From NCBI GenBank assembly GCA_022393335.1, contig JAJEKB010021601.1, forward strand, positions 985,215 through 1,049,214: a stretch of 64,000 bases of DNA. Direction: 5' to 3'. This stretch comes from Macrotrachela quadricornifera (lineage: Eukaryota > Rotifera > Eurotatoria > Philodinida > Philodinidae). The notes under the pieces were generated by a model. It worked only from the letters and a program-made list of their open reading frames with translations. It had not been told where the DNA came from and did not search any database. Below are positions 34,208-45,123 of this stretch, piece by piece. Positions within the stretch are counted from its first letter, which is position 1. Every line of letters begins with the position of its first letter. Position numbers and translations under genes: made by a program.

Positions 34208-37200
34208 GTAACCCTACTTCATCTAATTTGTCTCCTCTTGCTCCTTCTTTTTACCCATCAATTCAGGTAAATAAAAAGCGTTTTGATGTAGATTTCGCGC
34301 TTTCTATATCGTCTTCTTTACTCTCTCCTTTTGATTCTAATCTTTTGTCAGATATTGTTAACGAGTGGTCCTCACTTCCTACTTTCTCTTCATGTATTTC
34401 ATATTGGAATACAAAAAAAAACATATGTAACTATTCTTCGTTCTCTCATCTAAATGTTCTTCTTTTCAATGTACGAGGCTTAGAAGAGAGATGGGAGGAG
34501 GTGCTACTATTGGTTGAGAAATTTAAAACAGATTGTTTAGTTTTGACAGAAGTTGGAGCAATTGAAATTGAATTAGTACAAAAAATCTTTGTTGATTATA
34601 AATATTTTTACCAGAAAGGCGAAAATGCATGGGGGGGCGTACTTTTAGTTATCAAAAATCCTATTCCAGTCGTGCGTGTTAAATGTGATATACCCAATGT
34701 ATGCGTGGTCGATATTAAGTTAGAAGATCCACTTCGTCTTGTAGGTGTGTATGCACCGAAAAGTAAAACATGGAGCTGGAGTGATGTTTCCCAATTCATA
34801 ACAGACCAGTGTTGTTTACTAGGTGATTTTAATATTGATCTCGATCAAAAACGTGATGAAACAGATGCAAATAATCTGCTTAGTTGGTCGGAATCATTTA
34901 GACTAACTACAGTTATCCCCACCTCCTCGACGTCCTTGCGCTCTGATCGAATCATTGATTATGGATTTTGCCGAGATATTCTGCTAACATTAAAAACTTG
35001 TGAAGTGTCCACGACCAGTGATCACAAACCACTAATAGGTGTAATCGAAGCCGAATATAAAGAAAAAACCTTGGGTAGCAACGTTCACTGGAAAGTCTTT
35101 AACTTCTTTCTTGCACTTACGGCCGAGTTTTGGGAGGATGAAAGTAAAAGGGCTTCCGTCGATGAATACTATACAAATTTTATCACTCTTTTGGATAGTC
35201 TTAGGACTCGGTGTACAACCTATTTTCCCTTAAAGAAATATCGCCCAGCAATACCGGTTGATCTGAGACAAAAGTTATCTTATGTCAGAGCCTTATCATT
35301 CAGGCATAAAAGAACCGGAGATGTTAAACTACATCAGAAGATTAAAGAATTAAGAAAAGTCAATAGAAAGGAATTGTTTCAGATACGAGCAAATAAATTG
35401 CTGCATACTATAAACGAAAGATTTTCCTCCTCGTCTACCTCAAATGCCTTCTGGTCCAAAATTAGGAAAAATTTTAAGTCAACAAATTCGCTCAAGGCTT
35501 TTACTGATGAAAAGAATTCAATTGTTAATGAAACAAATAAGATGCTCGACATGGCCGCTACACACTATGAGTCGCAATTTACGGGCTCCTATGTAGTTCG
35601 TCCACACCCCTATGTTGATAGTCCAGAAATAGTTTGGGATAATTCTGAGGAAACAATTCCTCCGATAACAATGTCAGAATTGAAGAAGACAATTTCTAAA
35701 GTTAAAATGAAACACTCGACTGATGCCCACGGCATTTCACCGTTTATGCTTCAATTTATTCCAAATCAATACTTTCAGTCGCTCTTGGAAATATTTAATA
35801 AATCGTTCTCTTCATACACTGGACCTTCATATTGGAAACACGTGAAAATGAAATTGCTAGCAAAAAAGGAATCGATCTCTAGTGTTGCTAACACACGTCC
35901 AATATCTATGCTCGATACTTTTCTTAAAATCCTAGAGAGATTATTTCTCAATCGTTTCAATCGAGTACTAATAAACAGAGGAATGTTGCATGAGTCACAG
36001 TCGGGTTTTAGGGCAGAATTTAGGCTTCAATCGCGTGTGCTACTCCTAATCGACCAAATCGCTTCGTCAATGAGTTCTAGCGCACCGGTAGCGACGGTTT
36101 TTATCGACTTTAAGCAAGCCTTTGACAATCTCTGGTGGGACGGTTGTTTAGGTAAAATGTCGAGACTAGGCATACCGAAAAGTTACGTTCTTTGGATTGA
36201 GAGCTGGCTTAAAGGAAGGTTTGGTTTTATAGAGCTGAACAATAAACGTTCAAGGTTTTTTCCTATACTTAAAGGCGGACCCCAAGGGTCTTGTTTGACC
36301 CCTGCAGTCTTTATAACATATCATTGTGATATGTGGACCTTCCTTAAAAATTCACTCCCAAATTTTTTTGCAGACGATCTAGCTTGCGTTCTCAGTGGAT
36401 CGTTAGGTCTGAAATTTTCGCAACAATGTCTCGATCTCGAATTGAAGCTAAAGAAATTATCTGAATATCTGGAGTATTATGCAATTCTGTCCCTGCAGCC
36501 CATTAATTACGATAAGACCGAGGCACTTTGGAGTGCTCGTGCGATCGGTAATCCTAGGTTTGATCTGTTTATGGGCAATAATAAAATCGGTTGGGTTAAG
36601 AACTTTCGTTATTTAGGATATTATATTTCATGTAAATTAGGTTGGGATAAAATGATTTCCACGTTCAAGACCAAGATACGACAAAGAATAGCGATTATTA
36701 AATCATGTAGAATGTATGGATCGTCTTCGTTTAAATTTCGAAGAATTATATTTTCCGCATACGTATTACCACTCTTTACCTGGCTTTTTGCAATTTTTCC
36801 CCTAATGACGGAATGCCAGAAAAATGATCTAAGTCATTTTTACTTTACATGTCTAAAACGAACCCTGAATGTGATCTATTGGAACGATGTAATGTTCTCC
36901 TATATTCATGATGAAAGAACACTCGAGGATAGATGTAGCTCCTACTGGAAAAAGTATAGAGATGCATTACTCAAGTCGATTGATGGTTCGCTCCTTTTTG
37001 AACAATACAATTATAATTGCTACAGAAATCTATGGCTAGACAGAAATCTTCAAGTTAAATACATTAGAAGGTCGAGACGAATTCAAGGCCATATTTCAAC
37101 TATTGAGAAATGTCTACGGTGGTTTGAAAATAGTAGTGTGAACTCCATTCCACTCCTGCCAATGGACGATTTGACATCTCTTATAGTACATCCTCAATCC

Positions 37201-37209
37201 TTTCTTTAA
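34204..37209 (+). CDS. LINE ORF2, endonuclease-reverse transcriptase
   Basis: 1001 aa, intact. The N-terminal exonuclease-endonuclease-phosphatase domain shows LLFNVRG (about residue 86), the catalytic LTEVG (about 114), LLGDFNID (about 204) and TSDHKPL (about 271). The reverse transcriptase shows RPISMLDTFLKILERL (about 565), SQSGFR (about 598), the catalytic FIDFKQAFD (about 631), GGPQGS (about 691) and the FFADD box (about 720, FADD in place of YADD). A conserved C-terminal 'thumb' region follows with no RNase H motif. It nicks genomic DNA and primes reverse transcription at the nick. All the catalytic residues I can recognise are present, so the protein could be active. It starts within the ORF1 stop. 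Confidence 0.93.
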   Translation: MSNPTSSNLSPLAPSFYPSIQVNKKRFDVDFALSISSSLLSPFDSNLLSDIVNEWSSLPTFSSCISYWNTKKNICNYSSFSHLNVLLFNVRGLEERWEEVLLLVEKFKTDCLVLTEVGAIEIELVQKIFVDYKYFYQKGENAWGGVLLVIKNPIPVVRVKCDIPNVCVVDIKLEDPLRLVGVYAPKSKTWSWSDVSQFITDQCCLLGDFNIDLDQKRDETDANNLLSWSESFRLTTVIPTSSTSLRSDRIIDYGFCRDILLTLKTCEVSTTSDHKPLIGVIEAEYKEKTLGSNVHWKVFNFFLALTAEFWEDESKRASVDEYYTNFITLLDSLRTRCTTYFPLKKYRPAIPVDLRQKLSYVRALSFRHKRTGDVKLHQKIKELRKVNRKELFQIRANKLLHTINERFSSSSTSNAFWSKIRKNFKSTNSLKAFTDEKNSIVNETNKMLDMAATHYESQFTGSYVVRPHPYVDSPEIVWDNSEETIPPITMSELKKTISKVKMKHSTDAHGISPFMLQFIPNQYFQSLLEIFNKSFSSYTGPSYWKHVKMKLLAKKESISSVANTRPISMLDTFLKILERLFLNRFNRVLINRGMLHESQSGFRAEFRLQSRVLLLIDQIASSMSSSAPVATVFIDFKQAFDNLWWDGCLGKMSRLGIPKSYVLWIESWLKGRFGFIELNNKRSRFFPILKGGPQGSCLTPAVFITYHCDMWTFLKNSLPNFFADDLACVLSGSLGLKFSQQCLDLELKLKKLSEYLEYYAILSLQPINYDKTEALWSARAIGNPRFDLFMGNNKIGWVKNFRYLGYYISCKLGWDKMISTFKTKIRQRIAIIKSCRMYGSSSFKFRRIIFSAYVLPLFTWLFAIFPLMTECQKNDLSHFYFTCLKRTLNVIYWNDVMFSYIHDERTLEDRCSSYWKKYRDALLKSIDGSLLFEQYNYNCYRNLWLDRNLQVKYIRRSRRIQGHISTIEKCLRWFENSSVNSIPLLPMDDLTSLIVHPQSFL

Positions 37210-37517
37210 CTAATGTAGCACTTCCTCCCCTCTGGCAAGATTGCCTCATTTCTTCCAATTCGGGAGGTCTTATTTCTCCTGTTACCCCCGAGATGCTCTC
37301 CTTTCCCACTCAGTGTATGTATGTCTGTGTAATATGGAGTTATGCCTGCTTGTTCTTGTATCTTTTCTTGTATCTTTTCTTAATATATTGTACGTGATGG
37401 TCCTTCACTATTTACTTGTCCTGTCCCTTTATTTTTATATAGTACGATATGAAGGTGTATTAAAAGGCCTCAGGGCATTAAAAATTCTTGCATAATAAAA
37501 AAAAAAAAAAAAAAAAA

Positions 37518-40385
37518 TCTTTTTGATGTTCTTAATCCTTTAATAGAAAATTCTCTATTCAACCAGCTTTTACGGAATTCACAGAGATTAGCTTTTTCAA
37601 GAAGAAGAAAACCATCTATCGAATTTGAAAGTGCTATTAGATATCTGTTCCAATATGTGGCACATCGGTCTTCTAAAGACAATTCATCAAGCATATGTGC
37701 AAAAAATGTTTCATTCCATTGCAAACAATAAAGCGTGCGGCGTAATGATGAATAATAGAACTTTGACATATGTTCTTGTTGTTTACGAGTTAAGAGGGGA
37801 TATATAGGATAGATCCAAGTAAAAATTGGTAATATATGAAAATAAAAAAGAGCTTTTCTAAGACTAGGACTTGAACATCCATATAATTTAAATGAACGAA
37901 TAAGAGCTATTCTTTTTCTTACAGTAGATTCTACATTTTTAATTAATTTACTCCAAAATAGTTTGGAGGAAATTATATATCCAAGATATTTATACTCATT
38001 CTTCCAACAAATCGTATCATTCCCATCACCAAATGAAATAATAAAATTAGGTTTCCCTATAGCTCGAGTGCTGAAAAGTGCCTCCGTTTTACATTTATTT
38101 AAAGGTTGATCAGAAATACAAGCATAATATTCGAGATATTCAACAAAGGATTTTACTCTTTTTTCAAGATCTATACATTGATCTGCATATTGAATACCGA
38201 TTTGGCCTGCTAGAACAGCCGCAACATCATCAGCAAAAAAGTGACTTGAACATGAAGATAGAAATTGACTCATATCGCAATGATATGTGATAAACAGAGT
38301 CGGTGTAGAAACACTTCCCTAAGGTCCTCCTTTTTGTATTGAAAACCACCGAGATTTTTCACCATACAATTCAATAAAACTTCTTCTATTAAGAAGCCAA
38401 GCTTCTATCCATTTCAAGTAAGATATAGGAATACCTAATCTACGAAGTTTACCGATACAGCCTTGATGCCAGAGTTGATCAAATGCGGAACGAAAATCAA
38501 TAAAGATTGTACTTGCAGGTGAACTATTTGACATATGACTATAAATGTCTTCTAAGAATAACAACAGACGAGTTTGAATTCGAAATCCATCACGAAATCC
38601 TGATTGCGTGTCAGGAAGTAGGCCTCGACGCAAGAGCACATCACGAAATCTAGTTAAGAGTAACCTTTCGTAAATCTTAAGAAAGGAATCGATAAGTGAA
38701 ATAGGACGGGTTAGAGAAGGCAAATAAATAGATTCTTTTTTAGCAAGAAGAATCATTCTGGTATCTTTCCAAGCACTAGGTAAAATAGCATTTTTAAAGG
38801 AGTGGTTGAAGAGATCAAGAAACAACGACCAATGATTTAAATCCAAAAAGTTGTACATAAAATTACAAATACCATGTGCATCAAAAGATTTCTTTTTACG
38901 TTTTGACTGCACAGTATTGATTAATTCTTCTATAGTTACTTCAAAAATTATTTCATTCTGATTATCAAAATCAATAAATGGAGAATCAGTATAAGGATGA
39001 GGTCTTATAATCTCTGATCTTTTAAAAAATTCTTTGTAATAATTTGCGGCAATGTCACACATCGCTTTAGCATCATCGACAATTTGTCCAGCTGTAACAA
39101 CAAAAGCATGAACAGAAGAAGAAGAAGGTTTAATATGCTTTTTTCTTCTAGACCAAAAGAAATTAGATGATGAAGAGGAAGAATTGCGGAAGTGAAGAAT
39201 CAACGATAATTGAGAAGAAAAAAAGTTTCTAAGTTCGTTCTTTGCAATTTTTCTCAAGCTATTTACTTCTTTTTTGAGCTCATTACTTTTTGTTCTCATT
39301 TGACGGAAAGATAATGCTCTAATGTAAGAAAGAAAGGATCTAATTTCTACTGGTATAGCTGGACGATATTTCTTATCTGGAAAAGAAATTGTACATCGAG
39401 AAGAAAGAAGAAATAAGAATTTACTATAGTCAGTATAGACAGCATCAATATTATCAAGGTTCCATATCTTCATCCAAAAAGAAAAAGTATATTCTGTGAA
39501 GAGTGAAAAGACTTTCCAATGAACATTTCTTCTTATATGACTTTGTGCAACTTTGATCGGAATAGTAGAAAGAATTGGAAGATGATCACTGATTGTGTTA
39601 CTATGATAAGTTTGGATAGTAATATCAATACCATTAGCTAATGCATAATCAATTATTCTATCAGAACGTAAAGAAGTTGGTGAATCTGGTACGAAAGGAG
39701 CGAGAAAATGAACATCTGCTCCATTTAATAAAGATTCGAATTTTTGAGTATCTTTAATTAGATTTACATTAAAATCTCCATAAATAACACATTTACTAGA
39801 TACAAACGGAGACATGTCTTCCCATTTCCATGTTTTACTCATCGGTGCATACATACCAATAATACGAACTATATCTATCCTTTTAATATCAACAACACAC
39901 ATATTCGGTATCTTACATTCGACCCGTGTAACATTTAAATCATTTTTTACTAACAATAACACACTACCATTTCTGCTTTCACCTTGTTAAAAAGACATTC
40001 TAAATTTATTCAAGATTTTCTCATAAAAGGATAATTCTATTATACCAGTTTCTATAAGAATAATAACATCGAGATTCAACGAAGAGTCAAGAAGAAGAAT
40101 TTCTTGCCATCTTAAATCTAATCCAAGAACATTAAAAGACATAACCCGAAGAGAAAAAGAGATAGAAGTAACAGAAGATATCGGCGCAGGCACGAACCTT
40201 TGCCACTTTTAGAAGCAAGAAAGAAGAGAAAGACTATCTTCTCACTCACAAAGAATATCAGAAAAAACGTTAAAATCAAAACGAGATAACATTGCTTTAG
40301 CTTTAGACAACAATTCAGTACGTTTACATATTTTATCAGAAGAAATACAAGAAAACAAAGGTAGTGCATTAGGACATAAAGACAT
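37518..40385 (-). pseudogene. Broken ORF2 (endonuclease-RT) of the old LINE
   Basis: The frame starts at ATG 40385, overlapping the ORF1 stop as TAATG. The endonuclease part is broken by shifts near 40,118-40,193 and a TAA at about 39,988. A long open part (38319-39962) carries CVIYGDFNVN, SDHLPIL, IDFRSAFDQLW and other RT blocks. The codon for Gln in the GGPQGS box is now TAG (38319-38321), an apparent C-to-T change. The frame then continues with HFFADDVAAVL and a C-terminal domain to 37,518, where the young LINE interrupts it. The rest is at 31,829-31,960. It is non-functional. Confidence 0.88.
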
Positions 40386-42145
40386 TAGTTAGTGAATTGT
40401 TTATCTTGTTTAGCGTTCTTCATTTGAACAAGATAACGTTCAAGTTTACATTTCAGATCAGCATCTAATACATTGCCTTTTTTGTCTACATTTTGTGAAG
40501 CAATAAGTGAAAATAAATCTTGAAACATTGGTATGATAAGTGTGACAAATAAATTTTCATGACGCTCAATAAATAGACTATGTTGGACCACATCTGTTTT
40601 CAAATCATTATGCTTGTTTGATAGTTCAATCAAATTTTGTTTCACACGTTCATCATTTTTTTCTTTTTCAAGAATAAATTGTTCAAGTTTATTTTGCTTA
40701 GCTTCAACATTAGCCAGCTGGATTTTCACATCAGATAAAACTTTTATTAAATTATCCAATTTGTTCACCATAGGATTTATATGTGGTGCTTGAGATATTT
40801 GAGGTGGAGGAAAATTTGACGATTTGTAAACATAATTATATAATGCAGAAGTAGTATTAACAGGTGCAACAGGAATATTTATTTGTAATAATTTACGTGT
40901 TAATTCTGCACAATAAGATTTAACTATTGAACATTTTAAAGAACTTGATTTATGGTTTGCATTACAGTGGATACATTTTTCAATTTTAGAGCATTGGTGT
41001 TCTTTAATATCATCATAAAGTTTACCACAAGTACGACATGTTTCTTTAATTTGTGAACATTGTTTTTTAAAATGTCTTATAGCTTGACATTTAGAGCAAA
41101 TAAGTACATTTATAGGAGATAAATATTCCACAATATCATACGAAATATGATTAATAAGAATACGTTTTTCATTTAACAATTTATCACGAATAATTGGACA
41201 CGATAATTCTAGTTTAATCATTTTGATATCTCTTTGAAATTTATTCTTCATACGAATAACATTTTTTACTTGAGGATATTTATTCTTAATAGTATCACTA
41301 AAATCTTCAGAATTAATAAATAAATCTACATTTTTAACCAACAAGCACAGTTGTGGTGGAATAGATGGTGTGGAATAAAATATATAAGATTCATTATCCA
41401 ATAGATTAGGCCAATTTTTATTATCCAATTAAAAAGAAAATGAAATGACATCTTTGACATAAACAAAAATATTATATTCATTAGCATGAAGACCAGCAGT
41501 AGATGTACGACAATTTAATAGATGAATATCAACTTGATGAACTTTTTACAATGATCAATTAGATCATCTTTAACTTGATTTATCGTAACCTTTCCAGTTT
41601 TGAAATGCAAAACAAAAGGTACAAAAGGATAACGTGTAAGTGCATAACGTATAGATTCATCTGTAATAGACATTTTCTTTAATAGTATCATTAACCATAC
41701 CAGCATTACCATTATTTGTTGTACGTTCAGTAAGTACTATAGTAGAAAAAGATGTTATAACAGGATTAAGATCAGTTGGTGAATTTATACCAGCTGAATT
41801 ATGAACCATAACTTGATTTTGATCACGTTTAGATTTAGATGTTTTTTTGTATGAAACAGTTTGAAAATCATCATCAGCTATATCTAATGAGAGTGGACGA
41901 CGAACTGATGAAGAAGAATTAATCATAGAACTATCAGTCGTTGATAATGTATTAAGAAGACTTTTAACACTTTTATTCCTTAAATTAACATTTGTAATAC
42001 TAACATTAGTCGTTTGAGCATCATAACCATTGTTCAGATCAAAGGATGATACATCATTGGTATCAGTATTGTGAATGTGATCTGATGATGTTTGTTCACT
42101 AATTTCTCCTCGACTATAATTAATTGAATTTGAATTGGAAGTCAC
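40385..42145 (-). pseudogene. Broken ORF1 (zinc-knuckle) of the old LINE
   Basis: Three minus-strand pieces (42145-41657, 41712-41515, 41428-40385) belong to one ORF1, separated by at least two frameshifts and a stop near 41,431. The last piece carries the knuckles CSKCQAIRHFKKQC, CRTCGKLYDDIKEHQC and CIHCNANH...SLKC, then a coiled-coil-like C-terminus. The spacing of the knuckles matches the young element's ORF1, but the sequences are clearly a different family. The N-terminal piece is Ser/Asn/Thr-rich, as in the young copy. Confidence 0.85.
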
Positions 42146-42321
42146 TAAGATGACTTAAAATTCAGAAAGAAGAGAAATTAAAAGTAAACAAAATTTCTCT
42201 TTAAAACGCGCAAAGCACGTTGAAATAAGGAGGAGAAGAAAGATAAAGTAAGAGAACGAAAGGAAGAAATGCGACTTATCTATAACCTGTATAAATGAAA
42301 AGTGAACCAACAAGAGGCTTT

Positions 42322-43233
42322 ATGAAGAAACTACACACTGAAATAAAATGTGTCGCATTTTGTAACGCAATATCGGACACATTCAAGTGCAACACGGGGT
42401 GCTCGTTGCGACATATTTCTTTCATTGAAAGTACGACACATGCGATACATTCTGAAAGCATGGTTCAAATCTACCATATGGCAAATTTTGAATTTTTTTC
42501 TCAAAAGCATGTGATTCATATATTTTTCGATTTAACTATTGCCAAGTTAAAAATTCAAGGAGGTCAGATTGTAGAATCTGTCCATCCTTGAAGTGATCCG
42601 ATCTCCATCAGACCACTTAATAGTAATTCTCTCTCGATCATTGGTCGAGAATGGTATATTTTTAACAAATAGATAATCGAGAAATAACTGTAAAAAAAGT
42701 AACTAAGACGAAGATATACAAGTTCTGTACGTCCAGCCACGTTGTTTACATATGGCTGTATTCTTGAAACAAGAAGGGGAATGAATAATCAGCAGACAGA
42801 ACGAAAGAAATATATATACGACACATTCTACGCATAACACATTTTCTCTAATGAGGTTGCAACACTCTAATCCATGACACATTTATTTTTTGTGGGTACC
42901 AAATGAGAATACATCCTCCAAAGTAAATAATGACGTTAACCGAGAGAAAGAAAAAGAAATGTTTCTTATCAAGCTTGAGTCATGACGTTATTTCATACTC
43001 TTTCACCAGCCATATGAAAAAATTTCATATTATTTCGTATATAAAATGTCGCAATTTATATGTTCTACACCGTTTCATTCACTACAACGAGATAAACCAC
43101 TTCCAGCATACATTTCAACAAGGTAGTATAATGTCTTGAGGATGAGAGCGTGAGGATGTGTACATGTTTGTTTGTAGAGATCGAAAGAACATCAGATCAA
43201 AAAATTATTAGCGCAATCCCTGTGGGATTAAAA
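42322..43233. other. Intergenic right of the LINE nest
   Basis: Short overlapping frames on both strands and no supported gene. From 43,211 it carries the AGCGCAATCCCTGTGGGATT flank shared with the family-B MITE at 14,908. Confidence 0.4.
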
Positions 43234-43523
43234 TGTGAAACACGATATACCTATTGTTGCTAATTCCCTAAAAACTCGTCCTTTTATGTATATTGGAATA
43301 TATTTCGACATTATTCCTTACTTTAGAGCATAGAACTTTAACAAGGAAATACTCCATAGATATTTCAACTAGACTTGAGTTATACATTATCTCTGATAGT
43401 ACCATAAAGCCATCTGTCACAATATGTGTCCGTCTCCAGATCGCGCTTCTCAGGGAGAGGGGGGGAGGGTACAAATTTCTACCCCTATATGCTTCAACAC
43501 TTCTTTTTATTGCGTGTTTCATA
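43234..43523. mobile_element. MITE family B, 290-bp copy
   Basis: The left end is TGTGAAACACGAT (43234-43246), and the right end TGCGTGTTTCATA is its diverged complement. The interior matches the copy at 22,439 (CCTAAAAACTCGTCCTTTTA, then CCTTACTTTAGAGCATAGAA) and, near the right end, the short copy at 14,932. The short copy therefore looks like an internal-deletion derivative. Confidence 0.65.
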
Positions 43524-45002
43524 AAAACCATCATTGAAGGAACTTAGGCCGAGGCTAAGAAGGGTCTTTTCAAAGTCCATACTTGGTAGCCAAGAAGCTT
43601 ACTAAGGAGATCCCATTGATCAGCGGTTGATCAATGAAAATCAAGTTTTCAGAAAACTAGTGCGCTGGATGTAGCTTGATCTGGAGAATTCAGAAATCTG
43701 ACCTTGACAGAAAAAGTTCAAAATCGAATGCCAGAATCCACTTTATTGCCTCGGATAAATGTTTGAGCCATTGTAGGCAGACGGCCGAGTTCTCAACCTA
43801 CATCATCTGGATTTCAATGAAAAATTATCCTTTGCACACAAGCGCTTGTCAGTGCAAGACTAGTCGTGAGTGGTAGTGACGAATGGCTAGTTGTCTAAGG
43901 GAGCTTCATTGAAGATATTGTCGAGTTGCGCAGACCCTATCAAAGCGAGATCTAATGATTACCCTGATCGATGGAATTTCTTTCTCAATCCTAGAAAGAA
44001 AATGAAAAGATTCAATGTAGCAAGAGCACAACTTTCATTACTTCGATTGTACAGAAAATTATACTTCACTAGTTTCAAGTGGAATTATCTCAATCTGATT
44101 AACTGAAAGAATATCTTTTCGCATTCTCTGTAGTAAGATGTTATGTTAAGTATTGTAGTACTGATTGTTTTTCAGATGAGTTATCAATCGTATCTTTTAA
44201 GTACCAGTCATTGAAGGGTTTCATGAGAGCTGTTTTGATGTAAACTAGAGGAAAATCATTAGTGAAATCAGTTAGTCGATTTCCGATGAGGCTTATTGCT
44301 ATTCAAAACTTCTTATAAAATCATGGTTCATATCATAGAGGATATCTTGGTCATAGTGGCATAGAGTTAGACGATGGATGCACTTCTACTTTTTTTTACA
44401 AACCTATGATCGAATCCCAGCTGAGTGAGTGACAAGTAGCTACCCTCCGAAAGACATGAGATTTTCTTCCTTTTTGACTATTACAACAAAGACGATGTTT
44501 GTTGATCCTAATGTAGTTTTTATTCTAGTCAAGGAAACTGAATTCTACCTGATAGCCTGAGTGTAATTACTATTGGTTGTTAGTTGATCACGATGATCTT
44601 CACTCGTTCCTCTGGTATGTGAGATCCAAAAAGATGAGTTCTAATGCATTGCATCCCTCTAGTAACACGTCTTCGTAACATTAGCAGAACCACACCAATT
44701 TCAATGCATCTTGTATAAACATTGGCAAGAGCAAAAGCCAAGAAAATACTTGAAATGAAAAGACAACTGATCTCACTTGATGAATAATTCGCATTTAGTT
44801 TTCCATTCTGTTCAGTGCCAAGTGCAGATTCTCTAACAGGGAGACGAACCGACAAATCGATAGAATGATTTTTAATACTCATGTTTTGGCTATAAAAGTT
44901 TGAGAAATTATTTGACTGCATTCGACAGACTGTGCTTTATCAAACTTATTTTGACGATCTGTGACCAAATTCAAGTAGATCCATTGTCAAGCCAATCTTG
45001 GG
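43524..45002. other. Mostly gene-free DNA
   Basis: The only candidate is a minus-strand frame of 113 codons at 44580-44921 with one or two hydrophobic segments (ISCLFISSIFLAFALANVYT). It has no recognisable family and no clear splice partners, so I do not call it a gene. A short hairpin motif around ACTAGTCGTGAGTGG at 43,860 resembles one at 12,262. Confidence 0.35.
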
Positions 45003-45123
45003 TTTATATAGTTTTGTAGAATTTTCAACCTTTACAGATCTTAAGTACGGTCATCGTCAGTACAATAACAAAAAACAAAAATACATATCTGTAAAGGTTG
45101 AAGATTCTACAAAACTATATAAA
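45003..45123. repeat. Small palindromic MITE
   Basis: Arms of about 36 bp (45003-45038 and 45088-45123) are inverted with very few mismatches. TATATAGTTTTGTAGAAT and TTCAACCTTTACAGAT are mirrored by ATCTGTAAAGGTTGAA and ATTCTACAAAACTATATA. A 49-bp spacer separates them. Non-coding. Confidence 0.7.

Larger units (their letters stand above)
31973..37517 (+). mobile_element. Young full-length non-LTR retrotransposon (LINE)
   Basis: The element is bounded by a perfect 12-bp target duplication TCTTTTTGATGT (31961-31972 and 37518-37529). It has a 5' UTR of about 180 bp, two overlapping intact ORFs, a 3' UTR with AATAAA at 37494 and a 21-base A tract (37497-37517). The organisation (CCHC ORF1, then an APE-type endonuclease and RT in ORF2, no RNase H seen) fits the jockey/CR1/I-type LINE assemblage, and I cannot place the clade. 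Intact ORFs, an intact tail and a perfect duplication point to recent insertion, possibly of an active copy. Confidence 0.92.
31644..42304 (-). mobile_element. Old non-LTR retrotransposon, split by a later insertion
   Basis: The element lies on the minus strand between two copies of a 17-bp target duplication AACCAACAAGAGGCTTT (31627-31643 and 42305-42321). Its 5' end is at 42,304 and its short A-tail is read as T at about 31,644. It has a gag-like ORF1 and an endonuclease/reverse-transcriptase ORF2. Both are damaged, with frameshifts and stops. Its ORF2 is interrupted at 31,973-37,517 by a younger plus-strand element. Without that insertion and one duplicated 12-mer it is about 5.1 kb, a normal full length. 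Confidence 0.85.

Noticed and set aside
44580..44921. 113-codon minus-strand frame with hydrophobic stretches
   Set aside because: No family, no splice partners and no composition signal that separates it from chance.
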